A stretch of DNA of 64,000 nt from Pollenia angustigena (taxonomy: Eukaryota > Arthropoda > Insecta > Diptera > Polleniidae): the NCBI GenBank assembly GCA_930367215.1, contig OV884056.1, positions 279,292,067-279,356,066 on the forward strand. Reading direction: 5' to 3'. This document shows positions 20,445 through 31,582 of this stretch, in pieces. Under the pieces are notes generated by a model that was not told the DNA's origin, searched no databases, and saw nothing but the letters and a program-made list of their open reading frames with translations. The first letter of the stretch is position 1, and each line of letters starts with the position of its first letter. A program made the translations under genes and the position numbers.

Positions 20445-20882
20445 CCGCCATGTTCTAAAAATCGAATTCAAGTAAAAACTTTGATTAATTTTTCAAAATG
20501 AATAGCTTCCTTCACTCATTATTTAGTAGCTTTCTTCTATAACTACTTCTTTCTGAATGTATGCAGTTGCAAAAATAATGACTTACCTTTGAATGCGTTC
20601 ATTTTGGGACATCCGTTGTAAAATGTATTAGTTCTTTCAGTAGAATTGTAAGTAGTACCTTTATGTTTTTCTGATTACTCAACACATTATTTTGTAGGCG
20701 AAGTTTTTACTGGGAAGTTCACAAAAATATTTCTTTTTATACACCTCATACTTTGAGGACTTTTTATCTATAACAGAACTACTTTTAAAATCAGGAAAAG
20801 CAGAGGTCATATTAAAAAAAAAATTACTAAAATCTTTATCGATTTCAATTTTACACGATTTCGATTTTCAGAACATGGCCGA
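20445..20882. mobile_element. GGCCATGTTCTG-TIR MITE, copy 2
   Basis: Left GCCATGTTCTAAAAATCGAA and right TTTCGATTTTCAGAACATGG are inverted. The interior shares TATACACCTCATACTTTGAG and ATCTTTATCGATTTCAATTT with the copy at 10144-10390, which proves a family. This copy is about 190 bp longer. Confidence 0.75.
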
Positions 20883-21039
20883 TTAATAAAATTTCTTGCA
20901 TTACTTAATGTATCTAGCTGCCTTCCCAAGTAAGGTGTTGTGGTAACCCATATTAAGTTTGCTGCTTTATTAACTTTCTTTAGAATAGCAACAAAAAAAA
21001 AAAACATTATCGTAAAGTATAACAAAGGCTAGCCATCAA

Positions 21040-22640
21040 CCACTACCCGAACTCGAAAAAGTATCCGTAACTATGCCTAGAATATTTTTTCGGGGTCGAG
21101 CTGTTAAAAGGGTTCTTGCGGATCTCGACATAAACATGTCTCCTGGGCCGGATGGTATACCTGCACTGGTCTTGAGGCAGTGCTCTTCGACGCTAGCCCC
21201 TTGGCAAATCTTTTTAGCACTTTATACCGTGCCGCGGAATTTCCAGTCTGCTAGAAAGTTGCTAACGTAACGCCAATTCCTTAAAAAGGAATCGCTAATA
21301 ACTCTGAAAATTACCGCCCAATTGCAATTTTTTCGGCACTTTCCAAAGTTATGGAGAGTATGGTAAATTACCATCTTGTCAAATATTTAGAGTCAAACTA
21401 CCTACTAAGCGACCGCCAGTAGGGCTTTCGTAGAGGTCGCTCTACTGGAGACTTACTAGCTCTGTTATCGGAAAAATGGTGCCGTTCCATTCATTATTTT
21501 GGCGAAAATAAGGTAATTGCTTTAGATATTTCCAAGGCGTGGTGCACTCTCTCAAAACTTGCTGCATTTGGTGTCGGTGATAGCTTCTCTCGATTTATAT
21601 CGACTTTCTCAGAGATCTTACTATACGAGTCGTTCTAGATGGGGTTTCGTCAAACGAGTTCAAGATTCATTCAGGGGTGCCGCAAGGCTCCGTTCTTTCT
21701 CCTACTCTATTTCTTATCTTTCTAAATGACCTCCTTTGTCAAACTTCCAACACTATCTAATCTTTTGCAGATGACAGCAACCTTTGCCATTCGTACTCAT
21801 TTGAATGCAGACCAAGCGTATCCGATGTCGGTGCTTTGAGGCAGAATATACGCTCGGCCGGGACCTTGACATAGTCTCGGAATGGGGTCGTACGAATAGG
21901 GTCGATTATAATGCCCGAAAACCCCAATTGCGTTCTGACGCATAAACGCGCGACAAACCGGGGTGCCTCATCTGTATATATGGGTGGTATAATTGTTAAG
22001 GAATCAGAATCACTTGATGTTCTGGGCATGAGGATACAATGTGATGTCCGATGGACAGAACATATATTCAAGGTGCCGAAAGAAGCATTCAAGTGCCTCG
22101 GTTTTCTAAGACGGTATAAGATATACTTCACTCCATCTGATCTCCTTACTATTTATACCACCTATATCCGACCGCGTATGGAATATAACTCTCATGTGTG
22201 GGCCGGTGCTTCAAAGCCTATTTTGGAGCTCCTCGATCGCGTGCAGGAGAGGGCGAAGGTTTTCATTAGTCACAGTAGGGTATCCAATTCTATTGACTCC
22301 CTTGAGCATCTGGTTCCCGAAACCCGTACGTTTGTTCGCAATACACGTTTTTCCGCAAGAGCCCATCATTATGTGGTCGATTGGCAGGTGAATCGCACAA
22401 CGCATTACAGAGAGAATTCGTTTTTTCCCGGAATGTCCGTATGTGGAATAACTTTCCTGCTGAAGTCTTCCCTCTCACTTACAACATGATTAAGTTCAAA
22501 GCGAATGTTCACAAACACTACTCCCTCTATCCTCCTTCCCACAAACTATTTTCCTAGTTCCAACACAATACAATGCATTAGTAGGGGTCATCCCTGACTG
22601 CTGGTCCTAACAGAGAGAACAAAGACTTATCTGTTTACCA
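21040..22640 (+). mobile_element. CR1-like LINE RT, decayed, copy 1
   Basis: RT blocks in order: NMSPGPDGIPALVLRQCSST (near 21136), a NYRPIAIFSALSKVM block (near 21310), FRRGRSTGDLLALL (near 21428), KVIALDISKA (near 21511), SGVPQGSVLSPTLFLIFLND (near 21672), SFADDSNLCHSY (palm, near 21760), then SLDVLGMRIQCDVRWTEHIF (near 22011) and YTTYIRPRMEYNSHVWAG (near 22155). Stops and shifts separate the blocks, except for a 192-codon segment at 21911-22489. RNase H is absent. The minus-strand relic at 24200-26230 is a second copy. CR1-like is my best assignment; a Jockey relative is the alternative. Confidence 0.75.
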
Positions 22641-23723
22641 CTTTTATTTGCGGCTTTGCTGTTGAACGGGTTACTTTATCCCAAACTAAATATGAATTTT
22701 TTTCTTTTGTAACACATGAAAATACTTCTTGATATCTTTATTTAATCTTAAAAAAATTGTTTATTATTTTACAAACGTGTTCCCGGAATAAGGCCTTTTA
22801 TACGATAGCGGCCACATAAGATAAGATTTCTATGTATTTATACGAAAAATTAAACATTTTTGTCGAGTATTGGTACATTACTTTATCTAGCCAAAAATAT
22901 ATTCGGTAATTAACTCTCGATATTTAAAATTTTTGTCGTTTTAAACATTTTCCCGACTTTGGATATTTTGCTATGAGTTTTCCGCTTTTAACTTTAATCC
23001 ACAATTAAAATTCTCTGCAAAATGGTTAATTTCCATGACAAGACAATAACTTTTTTCATCTCTCTTGTAGTTTTTTATTTGTTTTAACAAAAAAAAACTG
23101 TCATTTCTCCAGTTAATAAACATGTTCATTTTTGTGATGTGTGCGTATGTGTAGGCGCGTAGTGGACTGGTCATTTGACAGGCACATGCACTTGTCATAG
23201 GAATATTTTATTTGCAACAAAGCTTCATTATTATTTGCTACCACTCCTGCCGCACACTCACTACTTTCCAGAGAGAACATTTTTCTTTATTTTGCTCACA
23301 AACCAGTTGTCACTTAAATATAATACACTTTACTGTCATCCCGAAACATATGAGTGCAATTACAATCATCATCATTATCATCTGTATGTAAGAGAAAAAA
23401 TATTTTTTATTTAGTTGGATGTGCAGAACCGGACAGTAGTTTTTTCTTACTTTTTGTATATTTTTTATAGTTACTTGTTCGCTTAAACCAGACTATTGCA
23501 TGGATTTTGCCTGCATGTTCACACAAACGTTTTGTAGTTGTATGCCTTAAATAGCAAAATTTAAAAAAAATTCATGAGGAGAGTTCACTTATACTTCAAT
23601 AAACATAGTTCTATAGTTCATGTAGGAAGAAATGTGTATCTATGTAAATGGTTGTTAGTTGAAGGCAGTACCTTAAAAGTTTAAAGTCTAAGTGCAAAAC
23701 ATAAAAGTATTTTATAAACAAAA
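22641..23723. other. AT-rich stretch, no feature
   Basis: No repeat or gene was recognised. Open frames are under 80 codons and of low complexity. Confidence 0.35.
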
Positions 23724-24060
23724 TTTAGTTTTAATGTGCTAAATTCCCAATTCCTATTATTGATAAACTGAAACTACAATTAGAGGTGACAAAAAATCAA
23801 CCAATTGTAGACGGGATTGTAAAAAAGATAAACTCACTGTTTGTTGTTGGTGTTTTGTTTAAGCTTTGATATTATTACGGGTAAGACTTTTGCGTTTTTA
23901 TAATTCATATTCGCTTAAAATCTTTGGATGAAGTTTCGTGATGATCTGGCTTAAGAAACCAGTGAAATGCGCATAGGAATAGCTTATCCCACCAACAATA
24001 AATTTATGTTTATCAATAGTAAGAATTGGGAATTTAGCACATTAAAACTAAATCTTATTA
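23724..24060 (+). mobile_element. GATGATCTGGCCTAAG-family MITE, copy 3 (both ends present)
   Basis: This copy shows the terminal inverted repeats. The left end ATTTAGTTTTAATGTGCTAA with ATTCCCAATTC and TATTGATAAA is matched on the right by TTTATCAATAGTAAGAATTG, GGAATTTAGCACATTAAAAC and TAAAT (about 45 bp). The interior carries TTGTTGTTGGTGTTTTGTTT and TGATGATCTGGCTTAAG. It defines the family as TIR-bounded, about 340 bp, non-coding. Confidence 0.85.
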
Positions 24061-24787
24061 ATGAAATTTTTTACAATATGATAAAAGTATTTTGTTTGAG
24101 ACCTTTAGTTTTGAAAAAATTTATCTTTATTTTGTTAAAGGCCGGCATTCCCTATTTTGGAAAAGAGTATAGACGGAGTTGTTCTGGTAGACATTCGATT
24201 TGAATTTATTAATGTTGAACGTAGGAGGGAAAATTTTGCACATTCGAAAAGTTCAGCCAAAGAACGAATTTTCAATGCAACTTATTGTAAGATACACCAC
24301 CGATCAATCAACAACAAAAGAATGGCCTCTTACGAACAACCACACGAGTTTCGGGAATCGAATCCCTTATTTCATCAGAACGCATTTAATTGTGGTAACG
24401 ATGAAACAGGGAAATACAACCCACACTGCGACGCTGCTCAAGGGAGTCAACAGAACTGGATACCCTAGTGTCTGCAATGAGAACCTTCGTCCAGGATAGG
24501 GCATTCGAAAAGCTCCAAAATAGACTTTGAAGGGCCAGCCCGCACATGAGAAATGTATTTAATTCTCGGTCGGATAAAGGTGGTATAAATAGCAAGGAGA
24601 TCAAATGGAATGCAGTATCTCTTACACCGTTTTAAAAAACCGAGTCACTTGAATGCTTCTTTCGAGGCACTTGAATGCTTTTTTCGTTGTTTTGTCCATC
24701 GAACATTACTTTCCATTTTCATACCTAGAACATCAAGAGATTCTGGTTATTCAATAGAAATACCACCAATAGGTAGAAATGAGCCAC

Positions 24788-24806
24788 CTTGATCCGTCGC
24801 GCTTAT
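24788..24806 (+). repeat. 19-bp target-site duplication, left copy
   Basis: CTTGATCCGTCGCGCTTAT, repeated at 25014-25032 with one change (C to T). Confidence 0.8.
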
Positions 24807-25013
24807 CCTCGCTCGGGATCTAATAAAGTTCGAAGGTCACCGGAGGCTGAAAAGATCCGACACTTTGAGCCTAGCAGGCTTTTTTGACACTTGAATGCAA
24901 TTAATTAGCGGTTACATTGGTAACGGCTAACAAATACAAACAAGAATTAGGATTAAGCTTTGAATACATATTGTAATTTTTGACAAGACAGATTCAATAA
25001 AAAAAAAAAAAAA
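24807..25013 (+). mobile_element. severely 5'-truncated Jockey LINE with poly(A) tail
   Basis: Only the last ~200 bp are present. It starts within the C-terminal coding end (KFEGHRRLKRSDTLSL, matching QFEGHQRLNRTDTLSL of the 10744-12890 copy), continues with the 3' UTR (TTTGAATACATATTGTAATT, GATTCAATAAA) and ends in about 15 A. A 19-bp target duplication flanks it. This is a textbook target-primed insertion and is younger than the CR1-like copy it interrupts. Confidence 0.85.
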
Positions 25014-25032
25014 CTTGATCTGTCGCGCTTAT
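25014..25032 (+). repeat. 19-bp target-site duplication, right copy
   Basis: CTTGATCTGTCGCGCTTAT directly after the poly(A) tail. Confidence 0.8.
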
Positions 25033-25616
25033 GCGTTAGCATGCAACACTTGGTCTTTCGGGCATCAGAATCGACCCTACTCCGAGATTTTATCAAGGGC
25101 GCGATAAAACATATCATGCATGCCTGATAGCACTAACATCTTAATGACTTGCTCTATAATTAAATGAATACGAATTTCAAACGTTGCTGTCAAAGAGTAG
25201 ATAGGATTGGAAAAGTTTGACAAAAGAGGTCGTTTAGAAATATATGAAATAGACTAGGCGAAGAACGGAGCCTTGCGACAACCCTAAATAAATCTTGAAT
25301 TCGTTAGACGAAACCTCATCTTTAACAACTCGTATAGTGCGCGATCTCTGAGAAAGCTCAATACATATCCAGAGAAATTATCGACGGCACAAAATTAAAC
25401 AAGTTTGGACAAGAGTGCACTATGCCAGACCCAGTTAAACGCCTTGAAAATATCTAAAGCAACTACCTTATTTTTGCCAAAATTGTGAGTGCAACGGCAC
25501 CACTTTTCCGATAACAGGGTCCTGTAAGTTTTCAATAGAGCGACCACTACGGAAGCCATATTGGCGGTCACTGAGAAGGAAATTTGACTTCAAAAGTTTG
25601 ACAGGTAAGTTAGCAA

Positions 25617-26027
25617 ATAATGTTGGAGAAAATAAACACTACTTATTTTTCGGCTGAATAACTACTTATTTTTGTTCGAGGTGTCCAAAGAATTCAGTAC
25701 TTACAAAATACACTTACTAGAATTCAAAAAATACCTAGTTATTATTTAACTACTAGTAAGTTGAATTGTAAGTACTTACAATAAACTTACCAGAAGCCAA
25801 AAAATCACAAGTTAATAGACCTAATATGTAGTTATTGAGTAGTACGTTACCAGTAAGCAAATATTCAGTAGTGAAAATAACAGAAGTAATAAGTAGTTGC
25901 TGAGGTCATTACTAGTAAGTACTTATTGAAGTTTTCAGAATAATGACAATTGTAATGACAACTATTTAACAGGTAGTGTATGAAATAACTACGACCTATT
26001 ACTAAAAATCAAAAAGTTTTTGCTGGG
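25617..26027. mobile_element. CCCAGC-TIR element inside CR1-like copy 2
   Basis: The right end reads AAGTTTTTGCTGGG, the inverse of the CCCAGCAAAAACTT end of the element at 49191-50197. Comparison with the uninterrupted CR1-like copy 1 near 21375 shows the break right after ACCATC on the element's own strand. The left boundary is approximate and its TIR decayed. The interior is rich in ACTACTTATT / ACTAGTAAGTACTTA motifs. Confidence 0.6.
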
Positions 26028-26230
26028 ATGGTGATTTACCATACTCTTCCCATAACTTTAGAAAGTGCTGATAAAATTGCAATTGGACGGTAGTTTTCCG
26101 GGTTATAAGCCACTCCTTTTGAAGAAATTGGCGTTACCTTAGTAACTTTCCAACAGATAGGAAATTCCCCGGCTAAGGGACTAGCTAGCGTCGAAGAGCA
26201 CTGTTTTAAGACGAGTGCAGGTCAATGTCA

Positions 26231-28184
26231 CATTATCATACAAAAAATATCCAAAATCATTTGACTCAGCTACTTAACAGGAAAATGCAACTCTGATCTC
26301 ATAGAATCTATAGCGGAGTTCAGTGTTTGTAGCAAATTAATTGGCGGATTTTGTATTGTATCTTTTTTACGCATTATAACGGAAACTCTGCATTTTGTTG
26401 TTGGATTTCCAAAAAGAGCTATTATATTTTGCACTTGCTCTTTTGTAACACCATTTGCAGTAAACACTGAATTCCGCTAATCATTTTATAAAAATTTTCA
26501 TTAACATATGCAAGTTGGACAGACTTGTCAAAAATATCTGTCTCTCAATTTTATTTAAGACTCATGTCGAAAACTTAAACAAAAGAGATTTCGTCGTTAC
26601 GTTATAAATGTCATAACATTGCACCCGAAGCCGGTGTGACATTGCAGACGTCGAGAATGTCAGTAACACAAATCGTTGAAGGCCAACAATATTTGCTAAA
26701 ACTGAAAATTCCTCAACGATGGCGGCTATACCAAAAAATGCAAAGTGCGACTTAAATGTTTCTTGATTGCAAAAGGAGCTTTGAAAAAATTCGTATATTT
26801 TATGAAAATGTTAAAAGCAAAATAAAAATGTGCCAAGAACAAAATATCATTATTATTATTATTCTTTGCATTTTGTATTTTTAATTGTTTTTTAGTGTTA
26901 AAATTTTTCTCGCTCCATTTTTATTCGTGAGTTTTTTTGGCAGTTCCAAGCGGAATATTTTCTAACAAAATGTTACAGACACACTATTTCTCTAGATTGG
27001 CAAGTTATTTCCTTACGTGAGAGCTAGAACTCGCCAAAAAAGTTACAGACACAGTTAAGTGAGATAAAAAGATGTTTGTTTCAATTTATGACATTTTTGA
27101 TTCAATTGAAAAGTTGCTCGACGTGAGAGTTACAGAACATGGGCACAGAAAGCGTTGTGGAACGGTTTTAAAAATATTTCTAAGTTATACATTTTAGAGC
27201 ACCACACGTCCAACAGATCTATTGTGAAAATCTTAACACATGTTATGGCTACTTTCACTTATTGGTTCAATTAGTCTTTTATTAGAAAGCCATAACCATA
27301 TTTTGGTTACCTTTCGCCATGTTTGTTAAAAGATGAGTTATAATATCAATAATACAGAATTTTAATTTTTGAATTTTTTGCTTGGAATAAGAGCTAAGGG
27401 TGATTAATGTCAGGCGGGATAATATTAATTAGCCTTTCTACACATGCGCTGAAAAAAGTATGGTAATGCCAAAGGCGAATTTATACAAATTTAGAAAACG
27501 GATACAAAACGTTTTACATTTCATAATTCTAAGTGAAAATTATAGAACATATGAAAGATTCCCCAGACCTACCGGAACGGTAAACTATTTTTACACATGG
27601 TTAGTTATCAGCTGTTGCCTTGGTTATGCCCTATTGTGCAATGGACATCCAAGCAAACAAGTCATAGAAAAAGTTCACTAGCAGATTCTGATATATATTT
27701 TTAATTTAAAATGTTAAATTCTTTTAAAACCCTGCACTACCTTTATAGCCAATGGATAGTTTAACATGCTGTTGCTTTAGCTGAAGAAGTGTTGCATGTG
27801 TCTTCTACATATAAATATTAACTATATATACAAGTTTTTTTTTTTTGGTCAGTCACGTTGCACCACAATGTTCTTTAACACTATTTTACGGTTTTAACAA
27901 GTCAACTGCTAAATTAAAAGCCGTATAAGCAGTTGCTTGTTATGACAGCATTTGCATGTGTTATAAATGGGAAGGACAGACGGATGGACTGGCTTACAAA
28001 AAGACAAACCTAAAAGACACATAAATAGACAAATAGCACAATATTAAAGTTAAACGATTTCTTGGGTTTCTAGAGATTTACAAATACATTGAAAGAGAAA
28101 AAAATCACTTTTTAAATTAATTCATATTAGCAGGGATGAAAATTATGGCACAAATGTCCGTTTTTGGTACATTTTGAACTTTGT
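26231..28184. other. AT-rich stretch, no supported gene
   Basis: Includes an (ATT)n microsatellite near 26848-26865, a short AACCATATTTTGGTT palindrome near 27287 and repeated GTTACAGACACA motifs near 26970 and 27040. The open frame 27460-27681 (73 codons) has no domain that I recognise. Confidence 0.35.
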
Positions 28185-28192
28185 GTTAGAAC

Positions 28193-28730
28193 CAGTGTTC
28201 GAAAATAAACACTAAATATCGTTTTTTAATGTTCGGTTCGGTAGATTTGTGGAAAACACAAACGCTAATAAAGTTTGTGTAGAAAATCATTAAAAAAATA
28301 ACGGTTCCCTGTTAGTCATCTTTCGAACACCAAAATATTACTGTTTTTATCAAACTCAACAAAAGATGTGAACATTTAATTCCGTTCGGTTTTTTTTTTT
28401 TTTTAAATCCACAAACTTCAATGTGTTCGGTTCGGGTCGTTAATGTTCGTCCCTTTTGGCTGGTAGAAAAAACATTTTTACAAAAACAAAATACACACAC
28501 GAAAAAAACATTATAGAACATTAAAATATAATGTTTGTCTACAGTATCACTACAATTGTTCTGGTTTTTAACGAAGAACCGAACATTATATAATGTTCGG
28601 TTCTTTCTTGAAAAAAGTTACGAACGGTATTAAGGGTTGTGTATGTCTACACAATCACTAAACAAATAGATATCGTTCTTGGGTGTGTGAGACGAACGTT
28701 AAATAATGTACTGTTTATTTTCGAACACTG
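28193..28730. mobile_element. hAT-type MITE (CAGTGTTCG ends, 8-bp duplication)
   Basis: Left CAGTGTTCGAAAATAAACA and right TGTTTATTTTCGAACACTG are perfect inverted repeats. Flanks GTTAGAAC (28185-28192) and GCTAGAAC (28731-28738) match in 7 of 8 positions; the left copy fits the hAT consensus nTnnnnAn. The interior repeats AATGTTCGGTTC in both orientations. Non-coding, 538 bp. Confidence 0.85.
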
Positions 28731-28812
28731 GCTAGAACCGCGAAGTTTTTGGTACAATTTAACATTTTTAATTAGAGTGGCAAACGCCAAGCCCTTTATT
28801 TCCTAACATTTA

Positions 28813-29056
28813 ATACAGAAAAATTCTCAGAAGTATTTTATTTTTAAATTAGACCATTCATTTCATAAAACATCAGTTTTAATTAAAATTAAAATCAAGT
28901 TAATTCAACGTTTACTTTAATCAACAAAATTACTGCAGAACATGTTGTTAATATGAGAAAAAAATTAATTTATTAATTACTGGAGCAAAATTAATTAATT
29001 TTTTAATTAGTATCACAAATTTTTTAATTGAAATCAATTTTTATTTTTTCTGTGTA
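28813..29056. mobile_element. ACAGAAAAA-end AT-rich MITE, copy 1
   Basis: Left TACAGAAAAATTC and right ATTTTTATTTTTTCTGTGTA are inverted. The interior has ATCAGTTTTAATTAAAA, AAATCAAGTTAATTCAACGT and ATCACAAATTTTTTAATTGA, shared with 30193-30376. Confidence 0.6.
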
Positions 29057-30192
29057 GTTCAGTTATTTTTAATGAATAAATATCTTTGTTTTCAGAGGTA
29101 CTTCAAAAAGTTCTTCAAAGCATCTCTCTACTTTACGTTCGTTTAACGAACTCACAGTACTCTTTCTAGATTCTACAATACTTTCGAAATCAACAATTTC
29201 AAACGGCTTAGAAAAAATTATATCATCATAGTCTTAGTAGGTACAAGATCAAAAAACCCATTTTCCATCCCTGTTTGGATAATTCTTATTTCCCAGTTGT
29301 GGCATGAATGCCTATGAATTTGTGTATGTGTGACTGTGTGTGTCAGAGCTGTTGCAGTATTTGCTTATCAAACATGTAGGAGAAAAATGAAAGGTGTTCA
29401 TCTCTATAGAATTTTCTCCAAGAATTTATGAGTGCGAGCATAAAGTTGTTGATAATGAGCTCCGATAATATACAACACAACCTTTTGCAACTACAACAAC
29501 AACTTAAATAAAAAGGTGTAAAGTTTTTCTTGTTCTTGTATAATCAAGTGACCAAAACCAAATCTCTTAATGAAACAGAAAAACGTTCTTACCACAACTA
29601 CGACGACTTTAATTTTAAAACTGGTGTTGGGGAAAAATTACGTTCTTTCTTTTGTGGTTTTAAAGGGTTTTTTTGTAAGCAGGCATTTAGACCTCAATCG
29701 TTTATCTTCTTGATTTTTTTTTTTCTTCTCTGCTTTTAGTCTCATTTTGTTGTATTTTTTATTACACCTTTAAACAGCTTTTTACACTTTCATTCATGCG
29801 TATTACAACGCATGTTTAGGTAACAACAAGAAATGCATCATTGTTCAGAGGAAAAATGATTTCTTTTTACGAAGTGTTCATACCTGGTGGATTTGGAATA
29901 TTCATCACGTGGTTAGAAATTAATTATTTCTATCTAACTATTTTTATATGAGGAGTTCCAACAAAAAAATTTTTATAATTCGAGAAATTTGTGTTAAGTC
30001 ATTGCAAACAAGAAAGTTGATATGAAAACATTGAAAACTTATCAAAATTTTTATTGATAAAGACCTCAATAGTAGACCTACTAACAACAACAGAGATTTT
30101 ATGTAACTTCAAAGACATATTTGTCTTAATTTAATCTAATAGTTACGTTGAGTTTAAAGCACAGCGACGACGTGATCCACGAAAGTATCCCT
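29057..30192. other. AT-rich stretch, no supported gene
   Basis: Contains a TG-rich microsatellite near 29320-29345 and an AACAACAAC-type run near 29490. The open frame 29530-29739 ends in low complexity. Confidence 0.35.
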
Positions 30193-30376
30193 TACACAGA
30201 AGGATTTCTCGCCATTTTTTTTTTCAATTTTTCAATTAAACCATTAATCAAAAATAAAATCAGTTTTAATTAAAAATTTAATCAAGTGAATTAACCGTTT
30301 ACTTATATCATCAACATTACTGTTTTAATCAACATCACAAATTTTAAATGAAATCATTTTTTATTTTTTTCTGTGC
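30193..30376. mobile_element. ACAGAAAAA-end AT-rich MITE, copy 2
   Basis: Starts TACACAGAAGG and ends TTTTTTATTTTTTTCTGTG. The core ATCAGTTTTAATTAAAAATT, AATCAAGTGAATTAACCGTT and ATCACAAATTTTAAATGAAA is colinear with copy 1. Confidence 0.6.
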
Positions 30377-30902
30377 TTTAAAAAGCTGCCTTGCGTTGAG
30401 CCATTTCGTGAAAAATGCACTCCCCCATCAGACGGAGAAAAACTTGATAAAAAGAAAAGTAAAGTAGAGTTTTCGCAAAGATAATCATCCTTAAAGCCAG
30501 AAACCCTTTTGCGCAACGGGGGGTGCTTCTGACTTCCGTGGTACCAGAATGAGAAAGTAGCCAGGTGAAACTTCGGTCTCAAGAAATCAAAAAGACTTCA
30601 AGAGCCCTATCATGTTGGAGCTTTGTCGGATTCCAGGTATGCATGCAGCTGATTTCCCCAGGATAATGTAGCACCATTAAGTTAAATACCCTTGAAATAA
30701 TCCCTAGAAGCCCGGCTGACCCAACCACCATTAAATTTAGATGTTTTATTTTGATGGTCAGTGTGGTATGTGCTGTGTGGCACCGTTTAAATTTAAATAT
30801 ATAAAAAATATATTGCAATAAAAGAGAAACCTTGACAAATGGTAACGCTGCTTTCAAATCGAACAAGTGATGCCACAATAATAATATAACTTATTGCCAC
30901 TT
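30377..30902. other. unassigned moderate-GC block
   Basis: Composition is more balanced than the flanks. The minus strand has open frames of 73 and 99 codons (30361-30582, 30579-30878) with no motif I recognise. It is probably an old transposon or retro-element 3' region, but there is no direct evidence. Confidence 0.3.
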
Positions 30903-31015
30903 TTCTAGTGAGGACACTAAAATAAACGAAAAATGAGAATGGAATACAATGAGATAGGAACATCTTTTAAAGATCACATCTTTCAAAGTTAGTTTTTAGC
31001 TCTATGTATTTTTTT

Positions 31016-31403
31016 TAGCCTTTTTACACTTGAGCACATCTTAGAAGAATGCGTGGAAGATTTTAAAAATGTAAAAAGCTTGTTTACATATGTATCATCT
31101 TTCATCATAAAAATATTTATTTTCACGTGTAAGAGCGAATAAAAACAAAATAAATGATGTTACTGTCCTGCTGTTTTGTATTTTTTTCTTGTGATGGTAT
31201 AAACTTTTTAACAAATTATTTGTTTTCCTAGTGATGACACTAAAATAATCTAAAGATGTGGAATGAATCAACATGAGATAGGAATATCTTTTAAAGATGA
31301 AGAAAGATGTTGATTTTAAGCCCTGTACAATTCTTATGGAAAGATTTTATCATCTTTGCGATAAGATGAAAGATGTAAGATGTGAGCAAGTGTAAAAAGC
31401 CTA
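31016..31403. mobile_element. MITE with GSCTTTTTACACTTG ends and TA flanks
   Basis: Left TAGCCTTTTTACACTTGAGC and right (minus) TAGGCTTTTTACACTTGCTC are inverted, with TA as the outermost, possibly duplicated, dinucleotide. Many AAAGATG/CATCTTT motifs are inside. A second decayed end (CAGTGTAAAAAGTCTA) lies at about 31457. A ~70-bp direct repeat (CTAGTGAKGACACTAAAATAA ... GAGATAGGAAYATCTTTTAA) occurs at 30908 and again at 31230. Confidence 0.6.
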
Positions 31404-31582
31404 TTTGGAAAGATGTTAACTTCTTCGCAAATTAATGGTCGATGTTAGATGTTGATCAGTGTAAAAAGTCTATAAAAAATTGGAGAATACTGTGCACAAA
31501 TTTGATTAAAATACAAACTTGACAAGTTCCTTTTTATATAAAAAATTTTGTTATGTCATTAATAAATACGGTCAATGTTATG

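Larger units (their letters stand above)
24200..26230 (-). mobile_element. CR1-like LINE RT, copy 2, with two nested insertions
   Basis: On minus, the order from 26230 downward is: DGIPALVL-like remnant and QCSSTLAS, a NYRPIAILSALSKVM block (near 26090), then after the insertion LSVTANMAS / RTLLSEKWCRCTHNFGKNKV, VVALDIFKAFN, the palm region (decayed), SLDVLGM-like and ATIYTTFIRPRIKYISHV (near 24590). It is colinear with 21040-22490. It is interrupted by the CCCAGC-family element (about 25617-26027) and by the short Jockey insertion at 24807-25013. Confidence 0.7.
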
